A DNA stretch of 64,000 nucleotides from Mycolicibacterium fluoranthenivorans. Its GTDB lineage: Bacteria > Actinomycetota > Actinomycetes > Mycobacteriales > Mycobacteriaceae. Of the stretch, positions 53,587-61,726 are shown piece by piece; the stretch's first letter is position 1, and every line of letters starts with the position of its first letter. The position numbers and the translations under genes are program-made. The DNA lies in the NCBI RefSeq assembly GCF_011758805.1, contig NZ_JAANOW010000002.1, forward strand, positions 434,001-498,000. The letters are read 5' to 3'. Under the pieces are notes generated by a model. It was not told the origin of the DNA. It did not search any database and saw only the letters and a program-made list of their open reading frames with translations.

Positions 53587-54306
53587 GTGAACAGTGCCGC
53601 AAACGCTCGTCGGAGCCTGCTGACCCTGGCCTCCGTGGTAGCCGGGTGCATGGTGATGACCGGTTGCGTCAGCACAGTCTCGGGCGTGGCGGTACGCGAC
53701 CGCAGCGCGGCTCCTGTTGATGTGCCGCCGCTCAAGGACGCCCAGCTGGCCAAGGTGCTGTTGACGGTCCGCGACATCAATGCCGTCATGGGGTCGACCG
53801 ATATGGAGATCACCAGCGAGCTGGACCAGATGACCGACCATTCCCGCACGATCTCCGACCCGGACTGCCTGGGTGCCATCTACGGCGCCGAGCAACCGGT
53901 CTACGACGGCAGTGGCTGGACGTCGGTGCGCGACCAGGTGGCGCGAGAACCCGAAGAGGACAATCAGCACTGGGTCGAGCAGACGGTGGTGCTGTATCCC
54001 AACGCGGACAAAGCCCAGCGCTTCTGGGAGAAATCCAAGTCGACATGGAAGAAATGCGGAGGGTCGGCGGTGTCGGTCGACGACGGCCAGTCGTCCTACA
54101 CCTGGCAACTGGAGGATCTGGACGCCAAGGACCAGGTGATCACCCAGCGCACCACCCAGGAAGATGCCGGCGGCTGGGAGTGCGAGCACGCCATGTCCTA
54201 CGTCTCCAATGTCACCCTCGAAGCGTGGGCGTGCTCGTACGGCATCAACGACGAGGCGGCGACCATCGTGGCCAAGATGGTGTACAACGCCAGCAAGAAG
54301 AAGTAG
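53587..54306 (+). CDS. lppR: Lipoprotein LppR, PknH-sensor-like
   Basis: A 239-residue lipoprotein with lipobox VMTGC near residue 27 and a mature domain like the extracellular sensor of PknH: KVLLTVRDINAVMGS, DCLGAIYGAEQPVY, WTSVRDQVAREP and NVTLEAWACSYG, with Cys residues likely in disulfides. It corresponds to Rv2403c, directly after lepA. Ligand and role are unknown. GTG at 53587 lies seven bases after CACAAT, a near-consensus -10. Confidence 0.85.
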   Translation: MNSAANARRSLLTLASVVAGCMVMTGCVSTVSGVAVRDRSAAPVDVPPLKDAQLAKVLLTVRDINAVMGSTDMEITSELDQMTDHSRTISDPDCLGAIYGAEQPVYDGSGWTSVRDQVAREPEEDNQHWVEQTVVLYPNADKAQRFWEKSKSTWKKCGGSAVSVDDGQSSYTWQLEDLDAKDQVITQRTTQEDAGGWECEHAMSYVSNVTLEAWACSYGINDEAATIVAKMVYNASKKK

Positions 54307-54394
54307 ACGCGATCTCGCTTTCGCCGAACGTGGGATACCCGTTGATGTTTCGGTTGTTTGTCGACCGCTTCTCGACGTTCGCGGAAGAGTCGGA

Positions 54395-55309
54395 CTAGCC
54401 GACCCGCAGCACGGCCTTGCCGGGGACCTGCCGGTTCAGCAAGGCCTGTGCCGCGTCGGCGATATTGTCCCAGGAGTCGCGTAGCCCGATCTGCGGATCG
54501 AGTTCGCCGTCGGCGAGCAGCTCCAGCAGATACCGCAGGTCTGCATCGAATGGTGCGCGAACGGTGAAGGGCTCCAGCCGTTTCCGGTTCCCGAGCCGGC
54601 GGTGCGCTTCGAAGTCGATGGTGGTGGGCTCATTGGACGCCATCCCGATCGACTGCACCGAACCGCCGTCGGAGACCAGTGTGAAGGCCTGCGCCAGCAG
54701 CCTGCCGCCCACGTTGTCGAGCACGCCGAACACCGGTTCGGTCACCCCGTCCAGTCCGACGACCACCTCCGCGGCGCCCAGTTCGGTCAGGCCCTCGCCC
54801 CGGGCCGGGCTGCCGACGGCGGCGACCACGTGGGCGCCGGCTCTGGCCGCCAACTGGACGGCGAACCGCCCCACGCCGCCGGATGCCCCGGTGATGAGGA
54901 CCCGGCGTCCGACCACCGGGCCGAGCGCCCGTACCGCCTGCAAGGCCGTCACTCCGGCGACCGGAAGGGCCGCGGCCTCATCGAATTCCACGAACTCGGG
55001 CAGCTCGGCCAGATTCGCAGTGTCCACCGCGCGGCGTTCGGCCCAGCCGGCTTCGCCGCCGAAACCGACCACGCGGGCGCCGATCTGGGGCCCGGAGCCG
55101 TCGGCGGCGGCTCGCACCACCTCGCCGGCACTGTCCCACCCCGGTACCTCGCCGGGCTTACGCATGTGGTCGATGAAGTGCAGCTCCCCGAAGTTCAGCG
55201 CGATGGCGTGCACCTGGATCACTGCCTGGCTGTCGCCCGGGGCGGGTTCGCCGGTCTCGCCGAAACGGACATTGGCGGGCGCTTGCGGGTCGTAGACGAT
55301 GGCGCGCAT
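54395..55309 (-). CDS. Zinc-free MDR-type NADPH:quinone oxidoreductase
   Basis: A 304-residue medium-chain dehydrogenase/reductase: N-terminal GroES-like part with LNFGELHFIDHM, and a Rossmann domain with ITGASGGVGRFAVQLAARAGA near 133. The zinc-ligand Cys/His set of alcohol dehydrogenases is missing, so it is of the QOR/zeta-crystallin type, reducing quinones or enones with NADPH. ATG at 55309; the longer frame is a shadow of the divergent methyltransferase gene. It converges with lppR. Confidence 0.85.
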   Translation of the reverse strand: MRAIVYDPQAPANVRFGETGEPAPGDSQAVIQVHAIALNFGELHFIDHMRKPGEVPGWDSAGEVVRAAADGSGPQIGARVVGFGGEAGWAERRAVDTANLAELPEFVEFDEAAALPVAGVTALQAVRALGPVVGRRVLITGASGGVGRFAVQLAARAGAHVVAAVGSPARGEGLTELGAAEVVVGLDGVTEPVFGVLDNVGGRLLAQAFTLVSDGGSVQSIGMASNEPTTIDFEAHRRLGNRKRLEPFTVRAPFDADLRYLLELLADGELDPQIGLRDSWDNIADAAQALLNRQVPGKAVLRVG

Positions 55310-55356
55310 GCTTTCGCGCAACAACCACATCCGGCCCGCTATTCCCGTCCGGTCCC

Positions 55357-55362
55357 TAGGGT
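55357..55362 (+). promoter_or_regulatory. Candidate -10 box for the methyltransferase gene
   Basis: TAGGGT (TANNNT) ends seven bases before the GTG at 55370 in the 60-base gap between two divergent genes; leaderless spacing. Confidence 0.4.
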
Positions 55363-55369
55363 GGCGGCT

Positions 55370-55909
55370 GTGAGCACGCAGGATCGCAGCCGCTGGGATG
55401 CGGCATACGCCGACCGGGAGCCCGCATCCGAACCCGGGCTGCCTGCGGTGTTCGCCGGATATGAATCGGTGTTCCCCGCCGCGGGGAGAGCCCTGGACCT
55501 CGCGTGCGGGCAGGGTGCGGCCGCGGTCTGGCTCGCGCGCCGCGGATTCGACGTGCTTGGTGTCGACATATCGAGTGTCGCGGTCGAACGGGCCCGTGCC
55601 CTCGCGAATACCGCGGGCGTGCCGAACTGCCGATTCGAGGTCGCCGACCTCGACGACGGCCTGCCTCCCGGGCCACCCGTGGATGTCCTGCTGTGTCACC
55701 GCTTTCGGGATCCGCGGAGGTACCCGGCGATGACCGAGCGGCTCAGGCCGGGCGGCCTGCTGGCCATCTGTGTGCTCAGCGAGGTCGGTGGGTCACCGGG
55801 GCCGTTCCGGGCCGCCGCCGGTGAGCTGAGCGAGGCCTTCGCCGAGTTGGAGACCGTCGGGGTGGGAGAGGGCGGCGGGCAAGCCTGGTTGCTTGCCCGC
55901 GCTCGGTGA
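55370..55909 (+). CDS. Class I SAM-dependent methyltransferase
   Basis: A 179-residue protein: motif I ALDLACGQGAAAVWLARRG near residue 42, acidic loop VLGVDISSVAVERAR near 63 and motif II FEVADLDDG near 88. The short length and RWDAAYADRE N-terminus resemble tellurite-resistance/thiopurine methyltransferase-like (TehB) proteins. Substrate unknown. Leaderless GTG start. Confidence 0.83.
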   Translation: MSTQDRSRWDAAYADREPASEPGLPAVFAGYESVFPAAGRALDLACGQGAAAVWLARRGFDVLGVDISSVAVERARALANTAGVPNCRFEVADLDDGLPPGPPVDVLLCHRFRDPRRYPAMTERLRPGGLLAICVLSEVGGSPGPFRAAAGELSEAFAELETVGVGEGGGQAWLLARAR

Positions 55910-55983
55910 GCACGGCGGCGTGCGTCTGCTCGCAAGGTCGAGGGGAGCCGTCGGCGAACCGGTGGAGATCACCTTCCAGCCGC

Positions 55984-57978
55984 TCACCCCGGTGCGTTGG
56001 CCGGCTGGAACACCCCGGTGCTGTCGGCTTCCTCCTCGGCACGGATCACGTGGACGACCGCGTTGATCAGCGCGAGGTGGGTGAACGCCTGCGGGAAGTT
56101 GCCCAGGTGGCGCCCGGTGCGGGGCTCGATCTCTTCGGCGTAGAGGTGCAGGGGGCTGGCGAAGGACAGCAGCCGCTCGCACAGATGCTTGGCGCGGCTC
56201 ACCTCACCGATCTCCACCAGGGCCGACACCAGCCAGAACGAACAGATGGTGAAGGTGCCCTCCTCACCGGACAGGCCGTCGTCGGTCTCCTCGACGCGGT
56301 AGCGCAGCACCAGGCCTTCGTCGGTGAGTTCGTCGGCGATGGCCAGCACGGTGGCCCGGATCCGCGGATCGTCGGACGGCAGGAACCGGGTCAGCACGGC
56401 CAGCAGCAGCGAGGCGTCCAGCGCATCGTCGCCGTAGCGTTGCGTGAGCACCCCGCGCGAGTCCACGCCGTGGGCCAGGATGTCGGCCTTGATCTCCTCG
56501 GCGACGACGCGCCACTGCTGCGCATAGGACTTCTCGCCCTGCAATTCGGCGAGTTTGGAGCCGCGGTCCAAGGCCACCCAGCACATGATCTTGCTGGAGG
56601 TGAAGTGCTGCGGTTCGCCGCGGACCTCCCAGATTCCGCGGTCCGGTTCCTTCCAGTGCTTGATGGCTTCCTCGACCTGTTGCTTGAGGACGGGCCACAG
56701 CGCCTCGGGGATCTGCTCGCGGGACTTTGCGTGCAGGTACACCGAATCGAGCATGGTGCCCCAGATGTCGTGCTGCATCTGGTTGTAGGCGCCGTTGCCG
56801 ATGCGCACCGGGCGGGCGTTGTCGTACCCGGACAGGTGGTGCAGTTCGTCCTCGACGAGGCTGCGTTCGCCGCCGACGCCGTACATCACCTGAAGCGGGT
56901 GGTGTTCGCCGTTGTTGGCGCCGGAGACGTCGGCGATGAAGGAGAAGAAATCGTCGGCCTCCCGATCCAGACCCAAGGTGTACAGGCCCCACAGGGCGAA
57001 GGTGGAGTCCCGGATCCAGGAGTAGCGGTAATCCCAGTTGCGTTCGCCCTGCGGGGTTTCGGGCAACGAGGTGGTGGGGGCGGCCAGCAGGGCGCCGGTG
57101 GGCGAGTAGGTCAACCCCTTCAGCGTCAACGCCGAGCGCTGCAGGTATGACCGCCAGGGGTGGTCGGGGAAGTCGCCGATGTTGATCCACTGCCGCCAGG
57201 ACTCGCTGGTCTTCCACATCTTCTCCGAGGCCTCTTCGAAGGTCTGCGGTGCCGGATGCTTGGACCACGACAACGCGACGAAGACGTTGTCCCCTTCGGT
57301 CAGCCGGGTGCGGGCGCGCGCCTCGTGGCCCTCCAGACCGATCCGCAGGTTGGTGGTCAGCCGCAGGGTGGGATGCGCCTCGGGGTCCTTGTGCGAGCGG
57401 GCGATCGCTTCGCCGTAGGCGGCCGCGGAGTACTCCCAGGTGGCGGACTGACGGCCGTAGTCGAAGGACGGTTCGCAGTTCATCACCAATTCGACGACGC
57501 CGGACACGCAGCGCACGGTGCGCAGCAGGATGTGTTCGGCATCCCAGTCCATCGGGGTGCGCCGGTGGGTCCGGGACCGGGTGTCGATATCGTGCCAGGG
57601 GCCCATCACCAGGGCATCCCGCACGATCATCCAACCGGTATGGGTCTGCCAGGTGGTTTCCATGATCAGGGAGCCGGGCAGGTAGCGCCGCGCCGAGGGG
57701 ACGGTGACGCCGTAGGGGGCCAGCCGGAAATGCCCGGCGCTGCGATCCAGGATCGCCCCGAACACGCTGGGGGAGTCCGGGCGCGGGACGCACAGCCATT
57801 CCACCGAGCCGGCGGCGGAGATCAGGCAGGTGTTCTCGCAATCGGACAGGAACGCGTAGTCCGCGATCGGCGGGAACGGGTTCCGTAACGTCCCGCTCGC
57901 ACTCGCGTACGGGACGGGGGCGGTGACGGAGAGCGGCGCCTCGTGATCGGTGTGTTCCAGGACCATGCCCGACATCAT
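55984..57978 (-). CDS. treH: GH15-family glycoside hydrolase, probable trehalase
   Basis: A 664-residue glucoamylase-like protein matching Rv2402 in position. The N-terminal super-sandwich region starts PIADYAFLSDCENTCLISAAG; the (alpha/alpha)6 barrel has YRYSWIRDSTFALWGLYTLG near 324 (catalytic-site Arg-Asp) and EEGTFTICSFWLVSALVEIG near 584 with the general acid/base Glu. Mycobacterial members of this family are trehalases that recycle trehalose from mycolate metabolism. ATGs at 57978, 57975 and 57966 are all possible; no clear ribosome-binding site decides. Confidence 0.87.
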   Translation of the reverse strand: MMSGMVLEHTDHEAPLSVTAPVPYASASGTLRNPFPPIADYAFLSDCENTCLISAAGSVEWLCVPRPDSPSVFGAILDRSAGHFRLAPYGVTVPSARRYLPGSLIMETTWQTHTGWMIVRDALVMGPWHDIDTRSRTHRRTPMDWDAEHILLRTVRCVSGVVELVMNCEPSFDYGRQSATWEYSAAAYGEAIARSHKDPEAHPTLRLTTNLRIGLEGHEARARTRLTEGDNVFVALSWSKHPAPQTFEEASEKMWKTSESWRQWINIGDFPDHPWRSYLQRSALTLKGLTYSPTGALLAAPTTSLPETPQGERNWDYRYSWIRDSTFALWGLYTLGLDREADDFFSFIADVSGANNGEHHPLQVMYGVGGERSLVEDELHHLSGYDNARPVRIGNGAYNQMQHDIWGTMLDSVYLHAKSREQIPEALWPVLKQQVEEAIKHWKEPDRGIWEVRGEPQHFTSSKIMCWVALDRGSKLAELQGEKSYAQQWRVVAEEIKADILAHGVDSRGVLTQRYGDDALDASLLLAVLTRFLPSDDPRIRATVLAIADELTDEGLVLRYRVEETDDGLSGEEGTFTICSFWLVSALVEIGEVSRAKHLCERLLSFASPLHLYAEEIEPRTGRHLGNFPQAFTHLALINAVVHVIRAEEEADSTGVFQPANAPG

Positions 57979-58003
57979 CGACTGCCGAGCGGTCCGCCGT
58001 CCA

Positions 58004-58020
58004 CCGGTAGCAGCTACCGG
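58004..58020. promoter_or_regulatory. 17-bp perfect palindrome upstream of the trehalase gene
   Basis: CCGGTAGC-A-GCTACCGG lies between the flavoprotein stop (58034) and the trehalase start, 26 bases from the latter. Either an operator for the trehalase gene or a short terminator stem for the flavoprotein gene. Confidence 0.45.
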
Positions 58021-58033
58021 GCGTTTTGCCGGC

Positions 58034-59251
58034 TCATCGCCTGGCGAACGCCGGGATGTGTTCCGGAAGTGGCCCGATGGCCACGCCGTACCCGGCGATC
58101 TTGCGCAGCAACGGGATCCGGGTGAATGTCCGGACCGGGGCCGGTGCCGTCGTGTCGGCACCCTGCACGGCGACCGCGATCACCTTGGCATGGATAACTC
58201 GCTGCACACCCTGGATCAACGCGGTCGGCACCCAGCGTCTGGCCTGCACCCGGGCGAGATCCCGCGTGCGCACCCGGCCGGCCCGTAGCGGACCGGCGAG
58301 CATCCGCCCGGCCGCGACCGCGTCGGCCACCGCCAGGTTGATGCCGACACCGCCGACCGGGGACATCGCATGGGCCGCATCGCCGATCAGCAGCAGCCCG
58401 TCGGTGTACCAGCGCCGCAGCCGGTTGAGCTGGACGTCGAGCAATTTGACGTCATCGAAATCGGTGAGGGTGCCGATCCGGTCGCCGAGCCAGGGCACCA
58501 GGTCCACCACGCCGCGGTGCAGGGCCTCGATGCCCTCGGCGCGCAGCCGAGCATCGCTGCCCTTCGGGATGATGTAGGCGCACTGGTAGTAGTCACCGCG
58601 GTCGATGACGATCATCGCGTGGCCGGCACCGAGCACCCCGGCCAGACCGTGCGGATCGCCTTCGGTACGCGGCAGCCGGAACCACCAGACATCCATTGGC
58701 GCCCCAAAGCTCTTGGGCACCAAGCCCATTCCGTCCCTCAGCGTCGACCCGCGGCCGTCGCAGGCGACCGTCAGATCGGCGCGCATCTCGTGTTCGCCGT
58801 CGGCGTCGCGGTAGCGCACCCCGACCACCGCACCACCGGACCGCAACGGACCCAACACTTCGGTGCTGCGCAACAGCCTGAACGACGGCTCCCGCTCGGC
58901 GGCCGCGGCCAGCAACTCGAGGAAATCCCACTGCGGCACCAGCGCGATGTGCTGGTGCCGGCCCGGCAGATGCCGCAGGTCGATGTCCACCGGGGTGTCC
59001 TGCACGGACATGCTGATCGTGTCGATCAGCCGGTGCGGTACGTCGGCGAACGCGGGTCCCAGACCCAGTTCGTCGAGGTTACGCAAGGTGCTCGCGTGCA
59101 CCGTGTCGCCGCGGAAGTCGCGGAGGAAGTCGGCGTGCTTCTCCATGACGGTGACGTCCACGCCGGCGCGGGCCAGGACCAGGCCCAGCATCATTCCGGC
59201 CGGGCCGCCTCCGGCGATCAGGCATCCGGTGGCATCGGGGGTTGTCGGCAT
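58034..59251 (-). CDS. FAD-dependent monooxygenase (PHBH-like)
   Basis: A 405-residue flavoprotein: LIAGGGPAGMMLGLVLARAG near residue 11, TVACDGRGSTLRD near 163 and IGDAAHAMSPVGGVGINLAVADAVA near 294, the three FAD motifs of the p-hydroxybenzoate hydroxylase family. The substrate pocket is not diagnostic. The gene stands alone, divergent from the small membrane-protein pair at 59281. Confidence 0.85.
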   Translation of the reverse strand: MPTTPDATGCLIAGGGPAGMMLGLVLARAGVDVTVMEKHADFLRDFRGDTVHASTLRNLDELGLGPAFADVPHRLIDTISMSVQDTPVDIDLRHLPGRHQHIALVPQWDFLELLAAAAEREPSFRLLRSTEVLGPLRSGGAVVGVRYRDADGEHEMRADLTVACDGRGSTLRDGMGLVPKSFGAPMDVWWFRLPRTEGDPHGLAGVLGAGHAMIVIDRGDYYQCAYIIPKGSDARLRAEGIEALHRGVVDLVPWLGDRIGTLTDFDDVKLLDVQLNRLRRWYTDGLLLIGDAAHAMSPVGGVGINLAVADAVAAGRMLAGPLRAGRVRTRDLARVQARRWVPTALIQGVQRVIHAKVIAVAVQGADTTAPAPVRTFTRIPLLRKIAGYGVAIGPLPEHIPAFARR

Positions 59252-59267
59252 GGCCTCATCGTGGCAC

Positions 59268-59273
59268 TACTGT
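59268..59273 (+). promoter_or_regulatory. Candidate -10 box for the small membrane-protein pair
   Basis: TACTGT (TANNNT) ends seven bases before the ATG at 59281, leaderless spacing. Confidence 0.4.
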
Positions 59274-59280
59274 GAACCGC

Positions 59281-59475
59281 ATGGGTGGGATCCTCAGCTG
59301 GTGGGACGGCGTCGAACTGTGGCTGTCCGGCCTCGGCTTCGTCGCGCAGACCGCGGTGGTGATGCCCGTGGTGCTGGCGCTGGCCTATGGCATTGCGGTG
59401 GTGCTCGACGGTGCCCTGGGCAACGGCATCAAACTGCTGAGCCGGGCTCACCACGAGGACGAGGATCCCAGATGA
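59281..59475 (+). CDS. Small membrane protein (64 residues)
   Basis: One long hydrophobic helix (VAQTAVVMPVVLALAYGIAVVL) follows a Trp-rich start, with an acidic tail EDEDPR. It matches the position of Rv2401A-type small membrane proteins. Leaderless ATG; the stop overlaps the next, even smaller gene (ATGA). Function unknown; it may dock on a partner in the membrane. Confidence 0.7.
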   Translation: MGGILSWWDGVELWLSGLGFVAQTAVVMPVVLALAYGIAVVLDGALGNGIKLLSRAHHEDEDPR

Positions 59476-59558
59476 ACCAGATGCCGCGCTCACGCGTCAC
59501 GCTGATCCTGCTCATTCTGATCGCGCTGGTCCTCGTGACCTGGTATTTCACCCGTTGA
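59472..59558 (+). CDS. Tiny single-helix membrane protein (28 residues)
   Basis: Starts within the stop of the preceding gene (ATGA) and encodes a basic N-terminus (MNQMPRSR) followed by a continuous hydrophobic helix, LILLILIALVLVTWYF, ending TR. The coupling and a complete transmembrane helix make translation likely despite its size. Too short for most gene finders. Confidence 0.6.
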   Translation: MNQMPRSRVTLILLILIALVLVTWYFTR

Positions 59559-59602
59559 TGCGGTGTGGGACACACCCGTATAGCGGACTGAGTCGATTCT
59601 GT

Positions 59603-59608
59603 TAGGCT
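59603..59608 (+). promoter_or_regulatory. Candidate -10 box of the sulfate importer operon
   Basis: TAGGCT (TANNNT) ends seven bases before the upstream-ORF ATG at 59616, predicting a leaderless start of transcription at the uORF. Confidence 0.55.
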
Positions 59609-59615
59609 TCGCGCC

Positions 59616-59708
59616 ATGCACGCAGTGTCCGGCAGCATGACGAGCCATGTCCTGGCTCTGTCTGCCGTTGATCGTTGCGCTGGCAGCACTGTGCACTGTT
59701 GTCGCTGA
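59616..59708 (+). CDS. Leaderless cysteine-rich upstream ORF (putative Cys attenuator)
   Basis: A 30-residue leader peptide ending HCCR just before its stop; Cys occurs at residues 21, 28 and 29. The ATG follows a TANNNT box with leaderless spacing. In mycobacteria, leaderless short ORFs rich in consecutive Cys codons have been shown to attenuate downstream sulfur operons when Cys-tRNA is plentiful. Here the downstream operon imports sulfate for cysteine synthesis, the logical target. A hairpin at 59784-59813 lies between the uORF and the subI ribosome-binding site. Confidence 0.65.
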   Translation: MHAVSGSMTSHVLALSAVDRCAGSTVHCCR

Positions 59709-59783
59709 CCCCAACCCGTCCCGCGGTTTGGCGTCGGTTGTGGCTGTCCTCCAGCCCTCGTTCCCCGGCCATCTCCTCCGTCG

Positions 59784-59813
59784 TGACGGGCTCATCTCCG
59801 CCCCATCCCGTCA
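59784..59813 (+). promoter_or_regulatory. Leader hairpin before subI
   Basis: TGACGGG at 59784-59790 pairs with CCCGTCA at 59807-59813 around a 16-base loop, ending seven bases before the AAGGAAAGG ribosome-binding site of subI. It could be the terminator or sequestering stem that the upstream ORF controls. Confidence 0.45.
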
Positions 59814-59834
59814 GAAACGAAGGAAAGGCCGTTA

Positions 59835-60866
59835 ATGTCCGAGAGATTCAAGTCGCGCTGGAGTGCGGCTGCAGCGCTGGCCGTGTCGGCGACCCTGCTC
59901 GCCGCGTGCGGCGGGGGATCCAGCGACGTGGTCGGTGACACCGGGGGCGCGAAGGCCGACACCACGCTGACCCTGGTGGCTTACGCGGTACCGGAGCCCG
60001 GCTGGAGCAAGATCATCCCGGCCTTCGCTGCCACCCCCGAGGGCAAGGGCGTCGCCGTGACGACGTCCTACGGTGCCTCCGGTGACCAGTCGCGCGGCGT
60101 GGTCGACGGCAAGCCGGCCGATATCGTGAACTTCTCCGTGGAGCCCGACGTCACCCGACTGGTGAAGGCCGACAAGGTGGCCAAGGACTGGAACGCCGAC
60201 GCCACCAAGGGCATCCCGTTCGGATCGGTGGTGTCGTTGGTCGTCCGCAAGGGCAATCCCAAGGGAATCAAGGATTGGGACGATCTGCTCAAGCCCGGTA
60301 TCGAGGTCGTCACCCCCAGCCCGCTGAGCTCGGGTTCGGCCAAATGGAACCTGCTGGCCCCGTACGCCGCCAAGAGCAACGGCGGCAAGGACTCGGCCGC
60401 GGGCCTGGACTTCATCGACAAGCTGGTCACCGAGCATGTCAAGACCCGCCCGGGCTCCGGTCGCGAAGCCACCGATGTGTTCCTGCAGGGCACCGGTGAC
60501 GTGCTGATCAGCTACGAGAACGAAGCGATCAACGTCGAGCGGCAGGGTAAGGATGTCGAGCACGTCAACCCGCCGCAGACCTTCAAGATCGAGAACCCGG
60601 TCGCCGTGGTGAGCAGCAGCGCCCACCTTCAGCAGGCCACCGCACTGAAGAACTTCCTCTACACCGCCGACGGCCAGAAGCTGTGGGCCGAGGCCGGCTT
60701 CCGCCCGGTCGACCCCGCCGTGGTCGCCGACTTCGCCAAGGACTTCCCGACCCCGGAGAAGCTGTGGACGATCGCGGACCTGGGCGGCTGGAAGGACGTC
60801 GACCCGGCGCTGTTCGACAAGGACAACGGCAGCATCACCACGATCTACAAGCAGGCCACCGGATGA
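59835..60866 (+). CDS. subI: Sulfate-binding lipoprotein
   Basis: A 343-residue sulfate-binding protein: signal with lipobox LLAAC near residue 25, then LTLVAYAVPEPGWSKIIPAF, SYGASGDQSRGVVDGKPADIVNFS and VTPSPLSSGSAKWNLLAPYA, the oxyanion-binding loops of the Sbp/SubI family. It delivers sulfate (and probably thiosulfate) to the CysTWA transporter. AAGGAAAGG lies six bases before the ATG. Overlaps cysT by ATGA. Confidence 0.94.
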   Translation: MSERFKSRWSAAAALAVSATLLAACGGGSSDVVGDTGGAKADTTLTLVAYAVPEPGWSKIIPAFAATPEGKGVAVTTSYGASGDQSRGVVDGKPADIVNFSVEPDVTRLVKADKVAKDWNADATKGIPFGSVVSLVVRKGNPKGIKDWDDLLKPGIEVVTPSPLSSGSAKWNLLAPYAAKSNGGKDSAAGLDFIDKLVTEHVKTRPGSGREATDVFLQGTGDVLISYENEAINVERQGKDVEHVNPPQTFKIENPVAVVSSSAHLQQATALKNFLYTADGQKLWAEAGFRPVDPAVVADFAKDFPTPEKLWTIADLGGWKDVDPALFDKDNGSITTIYKQATG

Positions 60867-61726
60867 CCTCTGCTGTCACTGACGGCGCCCCGGGAGCTTC
60901 GGTCCCCGGGGCGTCCCGGGAGCAGAGGCCCCGGCGGTTCGGCGCCACCTCGTTACGGGTGGGGGCCGCCTCGATCTGGTTGTCGGTGATCGTGCTGCTC
61001 CCGTTGGCCGCCATCCTCTGGCAATCCGCCGGAGGCGGATGGACGGCGTTCTGGCAGGCCGTGACGTCCAATGCGGCGCTGGAATCGTTCAAGGTGACGG
61101 TGACGATCTCGGTCGGCGTCACGCTGGTGAACCTGGTGTTCGGCCTGCTGGTGGCCTGGACACTGACCCGCGACAGCTTCCCCGGCAAGCGTCTGGTCGA
61201 TGCCGTCATCGACCTGCCGTTCGCCTTGCCGACCATCGTCGCCAGCCTGGTGATGTTGGCGCTCTACGGGCCCAACAGCCCGGTGGATCTGCACCTGCAG
61301 CACACCAAATGGGGTGTCGGGGTGGCGCTGCTGTTCGTCACGCTGCCGTTCGTGGTGCGCTCGGTGCAACCCGTGCTGCTCGAACTGGACCGCGAGGTCG
61401 AGGAGGCGGCGGCCTCGCTGGGCGCCAACAGCTTCACCATCCTGACCAGGATCATCCTGCCCGCGCTGCTGCCGTCGTTGTTGTCCGGGGCGGGCCTGGC
61501 GTTCTCCCGCGCCATCGGTGAATTCGGCTCGGTGGTGCTGATCGGTGGTGCGGTGCCCGGGAAGACCGAGGTGTCCTCGCAGTGGATTCGCACCCTGATC
61601 GAGAATGACGACCGCACCGGTGCGGCAGCGATCTCGATTGTGCTGCTGCTGGTTTCGTTCGTCGTGCTGTTCATCCTGCGGGCGGTCGGGTCCCGTGCCG
61701 CCAAGCGTGAGGAACTGGCGAAATGA
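60863..61726 (+). CDS. cysT: Sulfate ABC transporter permease CysT
   Basis: A 287-residue membrane protein with six helices and the permease EAA loop EEAAASLGANSFTILTRIILPALLPSL near 180. The N-terminus carries a 25-residue polar, Pro/Arg-rich cytoplasmic extension. Forms a heterodimer with CysW in the sulfate importer. ATGA overlaps at both ends tie it to subI and cysW. Confidence 0.94.
   Translation: MTSAVTDGAPGASVPGASREQRPRRFGATSLRVGAASIWLSVIVLLPLAAILWQSAGGGWTAFWQAVTSNAALESFKVTVTISVGVTLVNLVFGLLVAWTLTRDSFPGKRLVDAVIDLPFALPTIVASLVMLALYGPNSPVDLHLQHTKWGVGVALLFVTLPFVVRSVQPVLLELDREVEEAAASLGANSFTILTRIILPALLPSLLSGAGLAFSRAIGEFGSVVLIGGAVPGKTEVSSQWIRTLIENDDRTGAAAISIVLLLVSFVVLFILRAVGSRAAKREELAK

Noticed and set aside
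59647..59835. 62-codon frame (MSWLCLP...) between the uORF and subI
   Set aside because: Overlaps the Cys-rich uORF in another frame, no start signals; the leaderless uORF explains the region better.
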